Source of the DNA: Arachidicoccus sp.
Lineage (GTDB): Bacteria; Bacteroidota; Bacteroidia; Chitinophagales; Chitinophagaceae
Length of the DNA: 64,000 nucleotides
Direction: 5' to 3'
NCBI GenBank assembly: GCA_028283605.1
Contig: JAPWKH010000031.1
Span: 179,717-243,716 of the forward strand
Shown: positions 16,630 to 25,978 of the stretch, one piece after another
Layout: the number at the start of each line of letters is the position of its first letter
How positions within the stretch are numbered: the first letter of the stretch is position 1
Made by a program: the position numbers and the translations under genes
Notes under the pieces: generated by a model
Seen by the model: the letters and a program-made list of their open reading frames with translations, nothing else
The model's database searches: none
Told to the model about the DNA's origin: nothing

Positions 16630-17603
16630 TGTTTGTATGGTTTTTTAGTTGTTGTATGAATATTTATTTTTTTCTTCTTATTTAATAAATGCGGCAGCAG
16701 ATGCTTTACGGATTTAATCGTATCAGTGCTTTCCGTTTTGGCTTTCTGCGGCGTTTTTATTATTGGACTTATATGCTTAGCAGAATCAACAATCAGATTA
16801 GTCAACAGAGAATCGTCTGAAGCATGTTGATTAAGATAAGACGAATCATTGCCATTCGCAGCAACTACCTGCCCTGCATATTCAACATTTATACGCTGAT
16901 ATTTATTAATGCCTGCTTTACTTAAAACTTGTTTATAAAAACTATACAGCCGGTTAAATTTATCCTGTAAATCATCAACATTTCCAATCGTTATAATAGC
17001 ATTGCCGGCAACCGGTACGATTTGAAATTTCGCATCCGGGGTTATATTAATCTGCGATGTAAATGCCATCCAAAGAGAATCGTTTATGATAAAACATGCC
17101 AACGTTTTTGCCTGTTGCAATAACAAACTGTCCGGCGAAGACAACTTCTGCTTATCGGTGGGGAAGCCTGTAATAACAGGCACTCGTGCCAAAACATTCC
17201 TGTTTGTAGGTAAATAATTGGCTGCACTATCTATGTAAAAAGAATTTCCGTTTAAAGTAAAAATTCTCGCTACAGGATCATTCTCTTTCAATTCCGCCTG
17301 TAAAATTTGATTGTTGTCAAAATATAATTTTGCATCTTTAATCCATGCATCTTTTTTCAATTGTGTTTCTATCATGCGCAAATCAATTGCATTGATAGGC
17401 TTGCCAATCTTTCCGCCGTTTTCTTGTATTTCAATTTTAATACCGTCTTCATCCACGAAAACTTGTTTTGCATTTTCAGCAACATCTATATTTATTCCTT
17501 TGCAATTTTTTTCGCCCTTTTCTTTTGCTCCGATAAAAAGAAATCCTATTGCCGCGATACCGAGCAACAGCCATAATGATGATATGAATTTCTTTTTAAA
17601 CAT
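16626..17603 (-). CDS. ftsQ: Cell division protein FtsQ
   Basis: FtsQ links cytoplasmic and periplasmic divisome parts. The 325-residue product has a short cytoplasmic N-terminus (MFKKKF), one transmembrane helix (about 8-26), then a POTRA-like region including AIDLRMIETQLKKDAWIKDAKLYFDNNQILQAEL in pieces and an ENDPVARIF strand. A FtsQ/DivIB beta domain follows, ending INVEYAGQVVA. A Lys/Thr-rich tail of about 70 residues follows. Assignment relies on topology and on position between murC and ftsA. Confidence 0.9.
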   Translation of the reverse strand: MFKKKFISSLWLLLGIAAIGFLFIGAKEKGEKNCKGINIDVAENAKQVFVDEDGIKIEIQENGGKIGKPINAIDLRMIETQLKKDAWIKDAKLYFDNNQILQAELKENDPVARIFTLNGNSFYIDSAANYLPTNRNVLARVPVITGFPTDKQKLSSPDSLLLQQAKTLACFIINDSLWMAFTSQINITPDAKFQIVPVAGNAIITIGNVDDLQDKFNRLYSFYKQVLSKAGINKYQRINVEYAGQVVAANGNDSSYLNQHASDDSLLTNLIVDSAKHISPIIKTPQKAKTESTDTIKSVKHLLPHLLNKKKKINIHTTTKKPYKQ

Positions 17604-17604
17604 T

Positions 17605-18966
17605 TTATTGTGTTTCCAAAATTTTTTTTACGGGAATTAATAATTCATCTATATCTCCGGCGCCGCAAAATGCCACCAGACGCGGATTTTCAGTTTTTAT
17701 AACTTTTAATAATTCTTCTTTTGATACAATTCTTTTATTTTGATTTTCCATTTTATTTAAAATCAGTTCGCTTGTAACGCCTTCCATCGGCAGCTCGCGC
17801 GCAGGATAAATCGGCAACAAAATAATTTCATCAGCTTTGTCTAAAGCCTTCGCAAAATCATCAGCAAAATCTTTTGTACGGCTGAATAAATGCGGTTGGA
17901 AAATGATTGTAAGCTTATCATTAAACAAACTGCGGATGCCGCTTATTAACGCATTTATTTCTTCCGGATGATGTGCATAGTCATCAATTAAAACATGTTT
18001 ATCGTCTTTCAGATAATATTCAAATCTTCTTTTAACACCCTTGAAATTTGCAACTGCATGTTTTATTTTTTCTTCATCAATATTTAAATACTTTGCTATA
18101 GCTATTGCTGCTACTGCATTTTCGATATTGTGCAATCCGCCGATATGCAATTCAAAATCTTTTATGATTTGATTTTTATAAGAAACATCAAAATGATATA
18201 TGCCGTTTGCAACGCTTCTGTTAAGATGAAAAACATCGGCAGACGCATTATCAAAACTGTATGTCAAATGATTATCTGCAGACAATTCATTTCCCCTTTT
18301 TAATCCGAACTTACTTAATAAAAGCCCTCCGCTTTTTACTCTGGAAGCAAATTGTATATAAGCATTTTCCACTTCAACGGCTGTGCCGTAAATATCCAAA
18401 TGGTCGGCATCCATTGCTGTTACAACTGCAATATCCGGCGAAAGTTTTAAGAAAGAACGATCATATTCGTCAGCTTCAATCACACTTACATTCTTATTTT
18501 CACTGGCCCAAAAATTACTTCCGTAGTTTGCGGAAACGCCACCGAGAAAAGCATTTGAGCCATATCCGCTATCGCATAATATATGTGCGATAAAAGTAGT
18601 AATCGTGGTTTTGCCATGCGAACCGCCAACACATATATTAAATGATTGCTCGGTAATCCATTGCAATACATCACTTCTTTTTACTACCAGAAAATTATTA
18701 TCTCTGTACCACACAAGCTCTTTTTGTGTTGCAGGAATTGCAGGCGTATAAACAACAACATCAACATCTTTAGGAATGAGATCAACATTTTCTTCATAAT
18801 GAATTTTAATTCCTTCCTGCTCCAACAGCAAGGTCAATGGCGTTTCTTTACGATCATACCCTTTTACTTTAACACCTTTACTATTGAAGTATCTTGCCAA
18901 AGCGCTCATGCCGATACCTCCAATACCGATGAAATAAATGTTCTGTATGTTGTTTATATTATTCAA
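17605..18966 (-). CDS. murC: UDP-N-acetylmuramate--L-alanine ligase
   Basis: MurC adds the first amino acid of the peptidoglycan stem peptide. The 453-residue product has the N-terminal UDP-binding Rossmann motif IYFIGIGGIGMSALARYF, the Mur-ligase ATP loop GGSHGKTTITTFIAH, VIEADEYDRSFL, the MDADHLDIYG segment and HPEEINALI with the third-domain motif. Its end overlaps nothing and ftsQ follows one base later; its start overlaps the murG stop by eight bases, so expression is tightly coupled. Confidence 0.97.
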   Translation of the reverse strand: MNNINNIQNIYFIGIGGIGMSALARYFNSKGVKVKGYDRKETPLTLLLEQEGIKIHYEENVDLIPKDVDVVVYTPAIPATQKELVWYRDNNFLVVKRSDVLQWITEQSFNICVGGSHGKTTITTFIAHILCDSGYGSNAFLGGVSANYGSNFWASENKNVSVIEADEYDRSFLKLSPDIAVVTAMDADHLDIYGTAVEVENAYIQFASRVKSGGLLLSKFGLKRGNELSADNHLTYSFDNASADVFHLNRSVANGIYHFDVSYKNQIIKDFELHIGGLHNIENAVAAIAIAKYLNIDEEKIKHAVANFKGVKRRFEYYLKDDKHVLIDDYAHHPEEINALISGIRSLFNDKLTIIFQPHLFSRTKDFADDFAKALDKADEIILLPIYPARELPMEGVTSELILNKMENQNKRIVSKEELLKVIKTENPRLVAFCGAGDIDELLIPVKKILETQ

Positions 18967-20074
18967 TTGTTTTCAAAATTTCTTTTGCAATAATTTCATT
19001 TGCATTTGTTACGGCAAGTTTTCCAATATTCTCTGACAATGTTTTACAGCGTTGCTCATCCATCAATAAATCAGTAACCGTTCCGAATAATTTTATACTT
19101 GCTTCATCGTCCGGAATCATTTCTGCGGCATTTTTATCAACCAGTTGTTGTGCATTCACAGTCTGATGATCTTCGGCGGCATGAGGATAAGGAACAAATA
19201 CCACAGGCTTCTTTGCTACACTCAATTCAGCCACAGACATAGCGCCAGCGCGCGATATAACAACATCTGCTGCAGCAAAAGCTTTATCTACATCCTGAAT
19301 AAATTCGCCGACCCAAATATTATTGGGATATAATTTTCCGTGATTGATATAACGCTGCGCATGGTTTTTACCTGTTTGCCAAATTAACTGAACATCCAAT
19401 GTGGCAAGATCCATTGTATGCGCCATTATTACTTCGTTGATGCTTTGCGCACCGAGGCTTCCGCCGATGGCGAGAATCGTTTTCTTATTTTCATTTAAGC
19501 CGAAAAACTGAATTCCTTCCTCGCGAGTTACGGTCGATTCAGTAATAATTTTTCTCACGGGATTTCCTGTGATTATTATTTTATCAGCAGGAAAAAATTT
19601 CCCCATTCCTTCTGATGCAACAAATATTTTAGTTGCATGTTTTCCCAATAAAATATTGCTCTTGCCGGCAAACGAATTGGACTCGTGAATAAAAGTAGGG
19701 ATGCCTTGCTTTTGCGCATATTTCAAAACAGGATATGTTGAATAACCTCCTACGCCGATGACTGCAACAGGCATAAAATCTTTAAAAATATTTTTTACCT
19801 GATAAAAGCTTCTTACAATTTTAAAAGGCAGCGTAACATTTTTTAAAATTGAACTTCTGTTGAAACCCGCAATATCCAGGCCTTTTATAGTATAACCTGC
19901 TTGTGGAATTTTCTCCATTTCCATTTTCCCTTTTGCGCCTACAAAAAGAATTTCCAAACTGCTGTCCAAACCTTTCAAAGCATTGGCAATAGCAACTGCA
20001 GGGAAAATATGACCGCCTGTACCACCGCCTGCGATGATAATTTTTTTGCCGTATTTATTTTCTTTCAAATCCAT
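18959..20074 (-). CDS. murG: UDP-GlcNAc:lipid I GlcNAc transferase MurG
   Basis: MurG adds GlcNAc to lipid I to form lipid II on the inner face of the membrane. The 371-residue GT28 protein has the glycine-rich loop IIAGGGTGGHIFPAVAIA, GVGGYSTYPVL, the HESNSFAGKSN segment, AIGGSLGAQSIN and the donor-binding VISRAGAMSVAELSV followed by PYPHAAEDHQTVNA. All family signatures are intact. It lies between ftsW and murC. Confidence 0.97.
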   Translation of the reverse strand: MDLKENKYGKKIIIAGGGTGGHIFPAVAIANALKGLDSSLEILFVGAKGKMEMEKIPQAGYTIKGLDIAGFNRSSILKNVTLPFKIVRSFYQVKNIFKDFMPVAVIGVGGYSTYPVLKYAQKQGIPTFIHESNSFAGKSNILLGKHATKIFVASEGMGKFFPADKIIITGNPVRKIITESTVTREEGIQFFGLNENKKTILAIGGSLGAQSINEVIMAHTMDLATLDVQLIWQTGKNHAQRYINHGKLYPNNIWVGEFIQDVDKAFAAADVVISRAGAMSVAELSVAKKPVVFVPYPHAAEDHQTVNAQQLVDKNAAEMIPDDEASIKLFGTVTDLLMDEQRCKTLSENIGKLAVTNANEIIAKEILKTIE

Positions 20075-20085
20075 TCTTCACATTT

Positions 20086-21393
20086 TTAATTTATTGCAAC
20101 AGCCGGTTCTATTTCTTTAGTTTCCGGTTCTCCTTTCGTAATTGTTTCCACCACTTTCTTTTGTGTACCGCCTTCCATTTTTTCTACATTTGAAGCTACG
20201 CTTAGAATAATTCCAATTGCTGCGCAAGTGAATAAAAACGAACTTCCGCCCATGCTTATCAGCGGCAATGTAACGCCCGTAACAGGCATGATATTTACGT
20301 TTACCGCCATATTGGCAATTGCCTGAATTATCAATGTAAAACTCAATCCCAACGCAAGGAATGCGCCGAACGCATAAGGACATTTACGGAATATTCTTAT
20401 ACATCTGTACAAAAAAACGAGATACACAAAAATGACGAATACACCGCCTATTAGTCCATATTCTTCTATAATGATGGAATAAATAAAATCATTATACGCT
20501 TGTGGTAAATAATTTCTTTGACGGCTGTTGCCCGGGCCAAGCCCAAACAATATATTGCCGTTTGCAATTGCAATTTTTGCCTGCTGTACCTGATAAGGCA
20601 CTTCTTTATCTTTCGAAAAAATAAAGTCTTCCACGCGGGTTCTCCATGTTGCAAAACGTTTGAATGTGGAATGGTTTTCTTTTACGGCTTCCGCATTATC
20701 ATCGGTATCGTTGGGATTGGACGCATGATGAATTACAGCTGAAGAAACCAGTAGGAAAATAGGAATGGTTGCCGCAGCGATAACCAATAAAATATGTTTT
20801 GTATTTACACGCCCGATAAACATCAGCAGCAAAGATGTTGCACCTGTAAGCAATCCATTGGAAAGATTTGCGGGAAATATCAATAAGCAAGTAATGGCAA
20901 CAGGAATGAATATGGGAAGAAATCCTTTACGAAAATCTTTAATTACTTTTTGCTTGCGGCTGAGTTGCCTTGAAATAAACATGAACAAAGCAAGCTTTGC
21001 AAAATCGCTTGTTTGAAAAGTCATGTTGATGATAGGCACTTTTATCCAGCGGCTTCCATCATTTATTTCAGCGCCAAAAAACAAAGTATAAAACAATAAA
21101 GGAATAGATATGATATACAGAATGATTGCTATTCGAGAATACAACGCATAATTGATACGATGAAGAAAATAAATAACAGCCAGTCCAAGTATGATAAAAA
21201 CAATTTGTTTAAAAAGATAAACTTCCGTGTTGCCGTGGTTCATTTTATACGCTAAAGATCCTGTAGCAGAATACACAACCAACATAGAGATTAATGCCAG
21301 CAAAGCCACGCAAGCCCAGATATACCTGTCGCCTTTGGCTTTTTGCGTAAGCCCTTTGAAGGAATAATCAATATCTAATAAATCGTTTATCAT
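20086..21393 (-). CDS. ftsW: Division-specific SEDS glycosyltransferase FtsW
   Basis: FtsW polymerises lipid II into septal glycan together with FtsI. The 435-residue protein has about ten hydrophobic helices and the SEDS motifs: DGSRWIKVPI with the FAKLALFMF helix, GLGPGNSRQRNYLPQAYNDFIYSIIIEEYG in pieces with its conserved acidic residue, and MPVTGVTLPLISMGGSSFLF near the end. A loop near 225-275 is rich in charged residues. The division-specific call over RodA rests on its position inside the dcw cluster. Confidence 0.95.
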   Translation of the reverse strand: MINDLLDIDYSFKGLTQKAKGDRYIWACVALLALISMLVVYSATGSLAYKMNHGNTEVYLFKQIVFIILGLAVIYFLHRINYALYSRIAIILYIISIPLLFYTLFFGAEINDGSRWIKVPIINMTFQTSDFAKLALFMFISRQLSRKQKVIKDFRKGFLPIFIPVAITCLLIFPANLSNGLLTGATSLLLMFIGRVNTKHILLVIAAATIPIFLLVSSAVIHHASNPNDTDDNAEAVKENHSTFKRFATWRTRVEDFIFSKDKEVPYQVQQAKIAIANGNILFGLGPGNSRQRNYLPQAYNDFIYSIIIEEYGLIGGVFVIFVYLVFLYRCIRIFRKCPYAFGAFLALGLSFTLIIQAIANMAVNVNIMPVTGVTLPLISMGGSSFLFTCAAIGIILSVASNVEKMEGGTQKKVVETITKGEPETKEIEPAVAIN

Positions 21394-21406
21394 TTTTTAT
21401 AAAATC

Positions 21407-21506
21407 TTTTTTCACACAATGGAACAAAGAAGACGAAAGAGAACAAAGAATATAAACAGATCATTGTTGTATCGTAATATTCATTATATTCTTTGTGTGA
21501 AATTTT
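21407..21506. repeat. Inverted repeat between ftsW and murD
   Basis: TTTCACACAA (21410-21419) is the exact reverse complement of TTGTGTGAAA (21493-21502), and CAAAGAATATA (21444-21454) of TATATTCTTTG (21485-21495). The left half is purine-rich with AACAAAGAAGACGAAAG-type repetition. Similar TTTCAC-plus-AAAGAA sequence occurs between hemC and hemD. It fills nearly the whole ftsW-murD gap, the third-largest in the cluster. Confidence 0.6.
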
Positions 21507-21507
21507 G

Positions 21508-22872
21508 TTACAATTCTTTTACCGCTGCTTTGAATTGATCTCCTCTGTCCATATAATTTTTAAATAAATCAAAACTTGAACAACCAGGGCTTAACAATAC
21601 CACATCATCTTTTTCAGAAAGATTATAGGCTGCATTTACTGCGTCCGTCATCGATCTTGTTTCAACCATATTTGGAACAACATCTTTAAATGCCTTCACA
21701 ATTTTTTCATTGTCCAAACCGAGACATACAATAGCTTTCACTTTTTCTCTAACCAGCTCTTCTATCATGGAATAATCATTGCCTTTATCTATACCACCAA
21801 GAATAAGTATGGTTGGCTTCGTCATACTTTCCAATGCAAACCAAACAGAGTTGAGATTTGTTCCTTTACTGTCATTAATAAAATCCACGCCTCGAATTGT
21901 TGCCACAAATTCCATCCGGTGTTCGAGGCTTTCAAATGTTTGAACGGCTTCGCGAATTTTTTCTTTGCGAATTTCCAATACCGATGCTGCGATGCCTGCC
22001 GCCATTGTGTTGTATTGATTGTGCTTACCTTTCAATGCTACGAAATCGTAGATGTTCATTTCCACACGTTCTTCCTGCGCTTTTATCATCATCTGATTGT
22101 CTTTAATGTACGCGCCTTTGCTTACTTCTTGTTTCATAGAAAAAGGTAATAGTGTTGAATAAATAGTTATTTTTCTTAAATATTCAGTAATTAATTCATC
22201 ATCTAAATTGTAGATGAAAAAATCACTCGCTGTTTGATTTTCCGTTATCTTGAATTTGCTGTTGATATAATTTTCTATATCATAATTGTATCTGTCCAAA
22301 TGATCTTCCGTAATATTCAATAAGATGGCTATATCCGGACGAAAAGTTTTTATATCATCCAATTGAAAAGAGCTTATCTCTGCTACATATAAGGATTTCG
22401 GGTCTTCTGCAATTTGCTTCGCGAATGAATAGCCGATATTGCCAACCAATGCACAATCTAAGCCTGCGGTTTTGCATATATGATAAATCAAAGAAGTTGT
22501 AGTGCTCTTTCCGTTCGTTCCTGTAATGGCAACAATTTTACTGCCGCCTTTATACCGATAAGCCAATTCTATCTCGCTGATAACAGGAATATTTTTAGCA
22601 CGAATCTTTTGTATTATGTCCACTTTATTGGGAATGCCCGGACTCTTCATTACTTCTATTGCCGATAAAATTTTATCTTCAGAGTGATGCCCTTCTTCGA
22701 AATCGATTCCATTATCCTGCAATTCTTTTTTATAACTGTCTGCTATCTTTCCTGCATCGCTTACAAATACATCATAACCATGCTGCTTCCACAGCAATGC
22801 AGCGCCAACGCCACTTTCACCTGCACCGAGAATGCACATGAATGGTTTTGTATATTGTGTTTCGTTATTCAT
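21508..22872 (-). CDS. murD: UDP-N-acetylmuramoyl-L-alanine--D-glutamate ligase
   Basis: MurD adds D-glutamate to UDP-MurNAc-L-Ala. The 454-residue product has the N-terminal ILGAGESGVGAALLW loop, the ATP loop AITGTNGKSTTTSLI, EISSFQLDDI, ILLNITEDHLDRY, HNQYNTMAAG, EHRMEFV and DSKGTNLNSV, all in normal Mur-ligase order, and ends with LLSPGCSSFDLFKNYMDRGD, which is typical of MurD. It is separated from ftsW by the repeat at 21407-21506. Confidence 0.97.
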   Translation of the reverse strand: MNNETQYTKPFMCILGAGESGVGAALLWKQHGYDVFVSDAGKIADSYKKELQDNGIDFEEGHHSEDKILSAIEVMKSPGIPNKVDIIQKIRAKNIPVISEIELAYRYKGGSKIVAITGTNGKSTTTSLIYHICKTAGLDCALVGNIGYSFAKQIAEDPKSLYVAEISSFQLDDIKTFRPDIAILLNITEDHLDRYNYDIENYINSKFKITENQTASDFFIYNLDDELITEYLRKITIYSTLLPFSMKQEVSKGAYIKDNQMMIKAQEERVEMNIYDFVALKGKHNQYNTMAAGIAASVLEIRKEKIREAVQTFESLEHRMEFVATIRGVDFINDSKGTNLNSVWFALESMTKPTILILGGIDKGNDYSMIEELVREKVKAIVCLGLDNEKIVKAFKDVVPNMVETRSMTDAVNAAYNLSEKDDVVLLSPGCSSFDLFKNYMDRGDQFKAAVKEL

Positions 22873-22919
22873 TAATATTCTTGTTAATCAAATAAAACTT
22901 ATTGATCAGTTAAGACAGC

Positions 22920-24224
22920 TTATCTTATCTTCAATGTTGCAATGGAAAATACCACCAGCAACAAAGTCACTATCCAAAAACGTATTGCTATTTTATTTTC
23001 ATGAAATCCTTTCTTTTGATAATGATGATGCAAAGGGCTCATCAGAAAAATCCTTCTGCCTTCGCCGTATTTTTTCTTTGTGTATTTGAAGTAAGAAACC
23101 TGTATCATCACGCTCAGGTTCTCCACTAAAAACACACCGCAAAAAATCGGAATCAATAATTCTTTTCGCACAATAATTGCCAGTGATGCAATGATTCCTC
23201 CAAGCGCAAGGCTTCCTGTATCTCCCATGAAAACCTGCGCCGGATAAGCGTTGTACCAAAGAAATCCTATACATCCGCCTATCAATGCACTGATAAAAAT
23301 GGACAGCTCGCCAAGATTCGGGATATACATAATATTGAGATAGCCCGCCAATTGGTAGTTGCCCGAAACATATACCAATATGCCCAAAGCCATTCCTATA
23401 ATGGCGCTTACGCCGGCAGCCAAACCATCCAAGCCATCAGTTAAATTAGCGCCGTTAGATACTGCCGTAATGATGAACGTTACTGCGAGTATATACACGA
23501 TCCATGTATATTTTTCAGCGCCTTTGCCCATCCAACTTATCAATCTTTCATAATTGAATTCATGTCCTTTCACAAACGGAATGGTTGTGATAGGCGCATT
23601 CACACGCACATATTTTTGCTCTACACCATTTACGTTTCTTATAATTTGTTCGTTGCTGGTAATGCGGATCGTTTTATCAATCTTATTATTTGCAGGCACC
23701 ACTTCGCGCTCCATCGTTACATTATTATTGAAATAAAGCGTTGCACCAATGATGATCCCAAGGCCTACCTGTCCTATAATTTTTGATTTACCGGCAAGTC
23801 CGTCTTTATCTTTCTTCTTATAATTTTCTCCGGCTAATTGTGCTTTCTTCCTTGCTTTCAGTTTTAAATAATCATCCAGAAAGCCGATAACGCCAAGCCA
23901 AACAGTACACAACAACATTAAGCGGACATATACCTTATGCAAATCTGCCAATAATAAAGTCGGTATAATGATCGATAATAAAATAATTACGCCGCCCATC
24001 GTAGGCGTTCCTTTCTTTTGTTGCTCACCCGCCAAGCCCAAGTCACGCACGGTTTCTCCGATTTGTTTCTTGCGCAAAAAATTAATGATACGCTTGCCAA
24101 ACACAGTCGCAATAAACAGCGATAAAATAATCGCCATTGCCGCACGGAACGTGATATACTGGAACACTCCCGCACCCGAGATATTAAATTCCTGCTTCAA
24201 CCATGTAAACAAGCTGTACAGCAT
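22920..24224 (-). CDS. mraY: Phospho-MurNAc-pentapeptide transferase MraY
   Basis: MraY transfers phospho-MurNAc-pentapeptide to undecaprenyl phosphate to make lipid I. The 434-residue integral membrane protein has [24 protein letters not shown] with the conserved aspartates, [24 protein letters not shown] and the [11 protein letters not shown] cytoplasmic histidine loop. It is about 70 residues longer than the E. coli enzyme because of an extra soluble segment near residues 165-235 (between [10 protein letters not shown] and YTWIVYIL), a lengthening I regard as usual in Bacteroidota. A GC-rich repeat copy separates it from murE. Confidence 0.96.
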   Translation of the reverse strand: MLYSLFTWLKQEFNISGAGVFQYITFRAAMAIILSLFIATVFGKRIINFLRKKQIGETVRDLGLAGEQQKKGTPTMGGVIILLSIIIPTLLLADLHKVYVRLMLLCTVWLGVIGFLDDYLKLKARKKAQLAGENYKKKDKDGLAGKSKIIGQVGLGIIIGATLYFNNNVTMEREVVPANNKIDKTIRITSNEQIIRNVNGVEQKYVRVNAPITTIPFVKGHEFNYERLISWMGKGAEKYTWIVYILAVTFIITAVSNGANLTDGLDGLAAGVSAIIGMALGILVYVSGNYQLAGYLNIMYIPNLGELSIFISALIGGCIGFLWYNAYPAQVFMGDTGSLALGGIIASLAIIVRKELLIPIFCGVFLVENLSVMIQVSYFKYTKKKYGEGRRIFLMSPLHHHYQKKGFHENKIAIRFWIVTLLLVVFSIATLKIR

Positions 24225-24312
24225 TTTTTTTAATTAAGAATTAAGAATTATTGCATCCACGTATTCCTCCCGTCCATCATACAATTCCTGAAAAACATAG
24301 TACAGAAAATTT

Positions 24313-24441
24313 GGGCGTGCCACCAAGCTGCATCTTCAATTTCAAAACATCTTCACACATTCCGCTTGCTGTCGGGCTATCCGCTTGTAGTCCTCGCTGC
24401 ACTGCGGGCTACCGCTTCTATCCCTCACGCGCTCAACGCCC
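24313..24441 (+). repeat. GC-rich dispersed repeat, copy A
   Basis: This 129-bp element begins GGGCGTGCCACCAAGCTGCA and ends ATCCCTCACGCGCTCAACGC-CC, with GGGCGT/ACGCCC as terminal inverted repeat. Internal shared block CGCTTGCTGTCGGGCT lies at 24363-24378, followed by a hairpin-prone GCTGCACTGCGGGC segment. Copies B (28544-28704) and C (42455-42602, opposite strand) share both ends and the internal block. It sits in the mraY-murE gap, antisense to the genes, and is far richer in G+C than its surroundings. No open frame or transposase is associated. Confidence 0.85.
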
Positions 24442-24498
24442 TTACTAAAACCAAACCTTTACTATATCTTCATCATAATCTGCAAATCCACATTCAAT

Positions 24499-25962
24499 CT
24501 ATTTTTCCAACAGAAGAAACATCTCATCCAATACTTCCTTATCATCAAAGTGATGTTTCACGCCATTTATTTCCTGATACTTTTCATGTCCTTTCCCCGC
24601 TACAAGTATGATGTCTCCTTCATTCGCAAAACTGATAGCGGTTTTAATCGCTTCTCTTCTATCCACTATACTGATCGATTTTTTTCTTCCTGCGCTGTCC
24701 AATCCTGCTTCCATTTCTTTGATAATTACATTTGGATTTTCTGAGCGAGGATTATCACTTGTAAGAATAACTTTATCGCTCAGCTTCGCAGCAATGTCCG
24801 CCATCTCAGGCCTCTTTGTTTTATCTCTGTCTCCGCCGCATCCAACAACTGTAATAACTTGTTCGTTACCTTTGCGCAATTTTTTTATCGTAGATAAAAC
24901 ATTCTCCAAAGCATCGGGCGTATGTGCATAATCAACAATTGCAACAATCTTTGACGGACTTACCATATAATCAAATCTGCCCTCTGCTCCGTTTATCATA
25001 CTCAACACGCGCAACACTTCATCTTCATTTTCTTTCAGACAAATAGCTGCGCCATAGACTGCGAGAAGGTTGTACGCATTAAACGTTCCTATCAGCCTGA
25101 AGTTTACTTCCTTATTATTGACCAGCATTACCAAACCTGTCAAAGCATTTTCCAAAATCTTTCCTTTAAAATCGGCTGCAGTTTTTAAGCTGTAGAAATA
25201 CTTTTTTGCTTTGGTATTCTGCAGCATCACTTTGCCATTTTTATCATCTGCATTTGAGATTGCAAAAGCCGAAGAAGTAAGATTATCGAAGAAGCTTTTC
25301 TTCACACGTATATATTCATCAAATGTTTTGTGATAATCAAGATGATCGTGTGTAATATTCGTAAACAAAGCGCCTTTAAAATTCAATCCGGAAATCCTAT
25401 GCTGATGAATAGCATGGCTGCTACACTCCATGAAAACGTGTGTACATCCGTCTTCTACCATATTTGCCAACAACTCACTTAAAGAAATTGCATCGGGCGT
25501 AGTATGCGTAGCAGGAATAATTTCATCTCCTATTTTATTTTGCACCGTACTTATCAATCCGCATTTATAACCAAGTCCTGTAAATAAATTAAACAACAAA
25601 GTCGCAATAGTCGTTTTTCCATTCGTGCCTGTAACGCCCACCAATTGCAGTTTTTCAGAAGGCGCATCGTAAAAATTATGCGCAATGATAGCTGCTGCTT
25701 CATGCGAATTGGTTACTTGTATATACGTTACATTTTCTTTTATATCTTCCGGCAATACTTCACACACAATTGCATTCGCACCAAGACTTATGGCTTTATC
25801 TATAAAAGCATGCCCATCGCTTTGTACGCCTTTCAAAGCCACGAACAGTGTGCCTTTCGTTACTTTTCGCGAATCTATTTGAACGGAAATTATTTCTTCG
25901 TTCAGCAATCCGCTCACTTTTGTGAGGCGTACTTTATGCAATATGTCTTGTAAAGTTTTCAA
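24499..25962 (-). CDS. murE: UDP-MurNAc-tripeptide synthetase (meso-diaminopimelate-adding)
   Basis: MurE adds the third stem-peptide residue. The 487-residue product has the ATP loop VGVTGTNGKTTIATLLFN, HTTPDAISL, MECSSHAIHQHRISG, FTNITHDHLDYHKTF, EGRFDYM, DYAHTPDALENVL and GCGGDRDKTKRPEM. The motif SDNPRSENP contains DNPR, known to specify meso-diaminopimelate in MurE enzymes, so the organism should have DAP-type peptidoglycan. It is followed, after copy A of the GC-rich repeat, by mraY. Confidence 0.97.
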   Translation of the reverse strand: MKTLQDILHKVRLTKVSGLLNEEIISVQIDSRKVTKGTLFVALKGVQSDGHAFIDKAISLGANAIVCEVLPEDIKENVTYIQVTNSHEAAAIIAHNFYDAPSEKLQLVGVTGTNGKTTIATLLFNLFTGLGYKCGLISTVQNKIGDEIIPATHTTPDAISLSELLANMVEDGCTHVFMECSSHAIHQHRISGLNFKGALFTNITHDHLDYHKTFDEYIRVKKSFFDNLTSSAFAISNADDKNGKVMLQNTKAKKYFYSLKTAADFKGKILENALTGLVMLVNNKEVNFRLIGTFNAYNLLAVYGAAICLKENEDEVLRVLSMINGAEGRFDYMVSPSKIVAIVDYAHTPDALENVLSTIKKLRKGNEQVITVVGCGGDRDKTKRPEMADIAAKLSDKVILTSDNPRSENPNVIIKEMEAGLDSAGRKKSISIVDRREAIKTAISFANEGDIILVAGKGHEKYQEINGVKHHFDDKEVLDEMFLLLEK

Positions 25963-25978
25963 TCGCTCTTATATAATA

